DNA from: Pseudofulvibacter geojedonensis
GTDB taxonomy: Bacteria; Bacteroidota; Bacteroidia; Flavobacteriales; Flavobacteriaceae
Direction: 5' to 3'
Length of the DNA stretch: 64,000 bases
Assembly (NCBI RefSeq): GCF_042675745.1
Contig: NZ_JBHTJM010000010.1
Span: 124,001-188,000 of the forward strand
Numbering within the stretch: the stretch's first letter is position 1; every line of letters begins with the position of its first letter. This document shows positions 60,770 through 64,000 of this stretch, one piece after another. The position numbers and the translations under genes are program-made. The notes below the pieces were generated by a model. It was not told the DNA's origin, did no database searches, and saw nothing but the letters and a program-made list of their open reading frames with translations.

Positions 60770-62119
60770 TTATTGTTTAATTAGTTTATGAGTACTTTGT
60801 TTATTTTGAGATTTAATGACTACTATATATAAACCTTTGTTTAGCGAACTTAAGTTTATTGACGTATAAAGGTTATTAACAGGTCTTTCTATTACTTTAT
60901 GTCCTGTAATAGTATAAATATAGATACTCTCAATGTTATAGTTACAACTAATATTTATATTAGTTATTGCAGGGTTTGGGCTTATAATTGATAAGTTTTT
61001 TTCTAAACTGTTTATATTTAATGTGCCATTTACGTTACAATTGGTATAGTCTTGCATAGCTATACTGTTGCTTTGGAAACAAAGAGTAGAATACTCTCCA
61101 CTGTCCTCTTGAGCAATTTCTGTTGAAGTAAACCCCATTATGTCTAAATAATACTTATATAGCTCAGACCTTAATACTACTTTTTCTGTAAAAGCTGGTG
61201 TAGAGGTAGTTCTACATTCTAAACCACCGTTAATAATATTATTGGTGTGTGCAAAACCTTTCTTGTACATTGTGTTTTGAGTATAATCTCCTGATTCTGC
61301 AGCCCATAACTCATGCATTACTTGATGACAAGATGGTTTTGGACATTGTGGCATCATCCAGAACCAAATAGCAGATTTAAATGCTAGTACTCCATCTTGT
61401 TGTATTAAATCTGGGTTATTTAATAAAATACTAGGGTCGTTATATAAAAATTTACTGAACTGTCCATAATTATAATTCCATGATAATTGTATAGGACCAC
61501 GGCCATAATAGCCTACAGTAGGGTTAGGAGGGTAGTCTGCATTTGAAGTATCTGAGTATGTACCAGCACCATTGGTGCTGGTATACCCAACTTCATGAAC
61601 AAAATACAGTCCCCATTGAGCATAATCTCCGTTGGAACCACCACCCACTGGTAGTTGCCAACCACCCGTTGTTTCTTTAGAAATATTAGCTAGGAAAGCT
61701 GCTAGTTCACGTTTATTGTTTGTGTTGGATAATTTGTTTGCAAAATCTTGAAAATCTACTGTTATAACTATTTCTGTAGTTGGATTATTATGCCACCAAG
61801 TTTCTACATCACTATAAACGTAAGTAATATTTGTAGATTTTTTAGTTATTGTTGTTAACTCTCCCCAAACTCCGGGCTTTTTACGTATTTCTACTAAATA
61901 ATCGCTCATTTCATCTACAGCAGTTTTAAAATTTGTGTAGGAGAAAAAATCAGACGTATACCCTTGTGGATGTCCTGGTAAAGTTCCAGCTCTTTTAGGA
62001 AACAGACTATTCCAATCTGCATTGGTAATTAAGTTATCTAAATTATTTTGTGCAATTGATGTAGTATTTGTTATACTAAACATAATAACAAATACCGTTT
62101 TAAGTACAATTAATTTCAT
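60770..62119 (-). CDS. Secreted GH19 chitinase with T9SS sorting tail
   Basis: A 449-residue exported chitinase. A signal peptide ends TTSIAQ. The GH19 domain has the catalytic acid Glu in LAAFLANISKETTGGW (about 149) and the substrate-cleft signature GYYGRGPIQLSWNYNYG (about 205). A C-terminal type A sorting domain follows (IISPNPAITNINISCNYN; SSLNKGLYIVVIKSQN). It hydrolyses chitin or related beta-1,4-GlcNAc polymers outside the cell; a lysozyme-like role is possible for GH19. It is encoded with a response regulator rather than other chitin genes. Confidence 0.93.
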   Translation of the reverse strand: MKLIVLKTVFVIMFSITNTTSIAQNNLDNLITNADWNSLFPKRAGTLPGHPQGYTSDFFSYTNFKTAVDEMSDYLVEIRKKPGVWGELTTITKKSTNITYVYSDVETWWHNNPTTEIVITVDFQDFANKLSNTNNKRELAAFLANISKETTGGWQLPVGGGSNGDYAQWGLYFVHEVGYTSTNGAGTYSDTSNADYPPNPTVGYYGRGPIQLSWNYNYGQFSKFLYNDPSILLNNPDLIQQDGVLAFKSAIWFWMMPQCPKPSCHQVMHELWAAESGDYTQNTMYKKGFAHTNNIINGGLECRTTSTPAFTEKVVLRSELYKYYLDIMGFTSTEIAQEDSGEYSTLCFQSNSIAMQDYTNCNVNGTLNINSLEKNLSIISPNPAITNINISCNYNIESIYIYTITGHKVIERPVNNLYTSINLSSLNKGLYIVVIKSQNKQSTHKLIKQ

Positions 62120-62146
62120 ATGCTTTAATATTAAGGGTTACTGGTG

Positions 62147-62193
62147 CAAAGATGCATTTGAATATAGATTAAAACACAACGGTTTTCAGGGGT
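62147..62193 (-). promoter_or_regulatory. Shared 17-base site plus -7 box, chitinase gene
   Basis: On the - strand, ACCCCTGAAAACCGTTG (62177-62193), then exactly 22 bases, then CATCTTTG (62147-62154, one mismatch). This is the same arrangement as upstream of the tail-fibre gene at 60.1 kb. The chitinase start is 28 bases after the -7 box. Confidence 0.7.
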
Positions 62194-62317
62194 GAGAATA
62201 AGTTAAGACTTAATTTATATACAAAAAGTAATATATAGAAGGTTGAGTTAATTAAGAAATAGATGGGCAGCTTTGCTAATTAAAACTCCTAGTTTGATTA
62301 TAGTTGATAGGTAATAA

Positions 62318-64000
62318 CTATAAAGGAATACTAATAGAAACCTTTGTGCCTTTAACAGATGAAATTATAATGGTACCGTTTAAGACAGATACTCTTTTCT
62401 GTATATTTTTTAAGCCAATACCGAATTTATGCTTGTTGTCTATACCAATTCCATTGTCTGAAACTTCTAATAATATACTTTTGTTATTTTCTAAAACTTC
62501 TATAGTTGCTCTTGTAGCTTTGGAGTGTTTTACTAAATTATTGATAAGTTCTTGTAAAATTCGATATAAATTAAGCAAGGTGTTTTCATTAAGGTCATCT
62601 ATTTTTGTACTTATTACTATGTTTTTATGTACTTGAATTCCATTGTTTTTAACTATATCTGTTATTTTGTTTACTAGCTGAGTAAATGCTATTTCTGTAA
62701 CACTATCAGGATTTAAATTATGAGATAAATTACGGACCTCATGGTATAGCTGATCTATTTTATTGATAGTAGAATTTATTAATGGGTTAGTGGCATTTTT
62801 AGGATTTGATAGTGATAATTTTAAAGCACTAATTTCACTAGCAATTCCATCGTGTAGTTCTAATGATAAACGTTCACGTTCTTCTGCTTGTGCTTTAATT
62901 TTTTCTTTTATAATTTCTATTCGTTGATTTTCTAAGGTTGATTTTAATTGTTCATCATGTAACAATTTTTGAATTTTACGGTTTTTATTATGTGCTTTAA
63001 TTTTTGTTCTAAATACTATGATTAACGTTATAAAAAGTAATAACAATAATATTAATGCTACAGAATATAACTTTTTTATTTTTTTATCATCTTGAATGAT
63101 TTGTTCCTTATACTTTATTTCTTTTTCACTTTCGTTTAATTTATAGCGCGACTCTAGGTCTAATTTTATTTTTGCTTTTTCAGAATTAAAAATGCTGTTA
63201 TTTAGACTGGTAAACTTTTTTAAATAAATCTGTTCTTGTTTGAGCTGCTTGTTTCTTTCATAGAAACCTTTATAAGCCAAATAAATATCTTTGGTAACTA
63301 TAGGTTCATTTTTACTATATTCTAATGCTTTGTCTAAAAGTTCTTTTTCTGTGTTAGAGTTTTCTTCTCTAGCTAATAAAGCTAAGTTTAAATAGGTTTT
63401 GGCAGTAAAGGTTTTAAAATTATTTTTTTCTTGGTAACGCAATGATTTGTTTAAATAACTTCGAGCTTTAACTAATTTACCCTGCATTATAGAAATATAT
63501 CCAAGCATATTTAGAAAATTAGGATATGTATAAGTTGTAGTTGCTTCATCTATACTTAGACCTTTGTGTAAAAAGTTTTCAGCATTTATATAATCGTTTT
63601 TAAGTATGGAAATTTTACCTTTTCGTAGATAGTAGTCTATGGGAGCATACTTACTTTTTATAAGTTTGAATGATTTATCAAAATAAGCACTGGCATTGTC
63701 TAAATCATTTTCTCTTAATAGAATATCTCCCATTAACATGTACATTAACCCCTTTTGTTGTTGAAACTCTTCATATTCCATTGTATTTAAAGCACTAGTT
63801 AATTTTTCTATAAGTATATCACTTGCAATGTAATCTAGCCCCCAGTTTACGTAACTAATAACAGATTCATAATAAGGTAATTGTTTGTTAAAGTGTTTTT
63901 TTGCGAAGTTTAATCTCTTATTAAGATAAAAACGAGCAGAATCTTCCTTTCCAGTTAAATCATAAACATAGCTTAGAAATTTATAAGCTATTTGTTTTTC
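62318..64000 (-). CDS. TPR histidine kinase (HisKA_3 type), 5' end outside window
   Basis: The frame is open from 62318 to the window edge, giving at least 560 residues with no start inside. ATG 63781 is internal, because the 73 codons before it are open and also TPR-like (SYVYDLTGKEDSARFYLN). TPR repeats are followed by one membrane helix (near LYSVALILLLLLFITLIIVF), a coiled coil, the HisKA_3 dimerisation domain (RLSLELHDGIASEISALKLS, phospho-His) and a HATPase (SDNGIGIDNKHKFGIGLKNI). It is likely the partner of the LuxR-type regulator at 60.1 kb. Confidence 0.93.
   Translation of the reverse strand, partial: EKQIAYKFLSYVYDLTGKEDSARFYLNKRLNFAKKHFNKQLPYYESVISYVNWGLDYIASDILIEKLTSALNTMEYEEFQQQKGLMYMLMGDILLRENDLDNASAYFDKSFKLIKSKYAPIDYYLRKGKISILKNDYINAENFLHKGLSIDEATTTYTYPNFLNMLGYISIMQGKLVKARSYLNKSLRYQEKNNFKTFTAKTYLNLALLAREENSNTEKELLDKALEYSKNEPIVTKDIYLAYKGFYERNKQLKQEQIYLKKFTSLNNSIFNSEKAKIKLDLESRYKLNESEKEIKYKEQIIQDDKKIKKLYSVALILLLLLFITLIIVFRTKIKAHNKNRKIQKLLHDEQLKSTLENQRIEIIKEKIKAQAEERERLSLELHDGIASEISALKLSLSNPKNATNPLINSTINKIDQLYHEVRNLSHNLNPDSVTEIAFTQLVNKITDIVKNNGIQVHKNIVISTKIDDLNENTLLNLYRILQELINNLVKHSKATRATIEVLENNKSILLEVSDNGIGIDNKHKFGIGLKNIQKRVSVLNGTIIISSVKGTKVSISIPL

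Noticed and set aside
1..64000. CRISPR arrays, tRNA/rRNA genes, insertion sequences
   Set aside because: No regularly spaced repeats, cloverleaf genes, rRNA-like stretches or transposase motifs were seen on either strand.

Overview
The window is a chromosomal segment of a marine-type member of the Bacteroidota, most likely a Flavobacteriaceae species. The evidence is very low GC with strong A/T codon preference, no Shine-Dalgarno sequences, promoters of the Bacteroidota type (TAnnTTTG at -7, sometimes with TTG about 19 bases upstream), type IX secretion (T9SS) C-terminal sorting tails, GLPGLI proteins, and a lysyl-tRNA synthetase with a C-terminal extension. No rRNA, tRNA, CRISPR array, insertion sequence or prophage was seen. 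Gene order looks like a stable chromosome rather than a mobile island.

Layout. (1) 0-9 kb, housekeeping and small membrane proteins: lysS, a DUF2752 protein, a CCC-motif protein, a 52-residue Pmp3/YqaE protein, lipB, an OmpA-like protein, a deoxynucleoside kinase, a DJ-1/PfpI lipoprotein and a Crp-like regulator. (2) 9-16 kb: an OmpR-type two-component system divergent from two GLPGLI proteins and a large outer-membrane barrel, with a three-fold TTAAC repeat at 10-base spacing between them. (3) 16-17.5 kb: metK behind a SAM-II riboswitch. (4) 17.6-35.7 kb, the most unusual part: a T9SS surface protein, a receiver/H-NOX/histidine-kinase operon, and a polysaccharide synthesis and export locus (GT2, GT-C-like membrane protein, Ig-like lipoprotein, membrane-anchored GH5-like hydrolase, GT4, Wzx-like flippase, STAS protein, TPR/beta-barrel protein), closed by an HPt protein and a LytTR regulator. 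The pieces add up to a split phosphorelay (kinase, receiver, HPt, LytTR regulator). The promoter regions of the locus share a direct repeat of about 9 bases with 21-22 base period, the geometry expected for a LytTR protein. (5) 35.8-46.4 kb, assimilatory sulfate reduction and cysteine synthesis: cysM, cysE and a ferredoxin on one strand; DUF2061, cysHDN, sulfite reductase, siroheme enzymes, a ferredoxin-NADP reductase and a 2Fe-2S ferredoxin on the other. A short Cys/Met-rich leader peptide plus terminator lies just before the sulfite reductase. (6) 46.5-50.3 kb: a secreted amidohydrolase and a LytS/LytTR system. (7) 50.4-58.8 kb: ilvEDBNC and ilvA, preceded by two tandem Ile/Val-rich leader peptides, each with its own terminator and possible antiterminator. 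(8) 58.9-64 kb: a tail-fibre-like surface protein, a LuxR-type response regulator, a secreted GH19 chitinase and a TPR histidine kinase cut by the window edge. The chitinase and the tail-fibre gene share an identical 17-base site at identical distance from their -7 boxes.

The main theme is regulation. The window holds a riboswitch, three leader-peptide attenuators, and four candidate operators, each linked by position to an adjacent regulator or pathway. The operator and phosphorelay assignments are inferences from sequence; the genes themselves are mostly clear.
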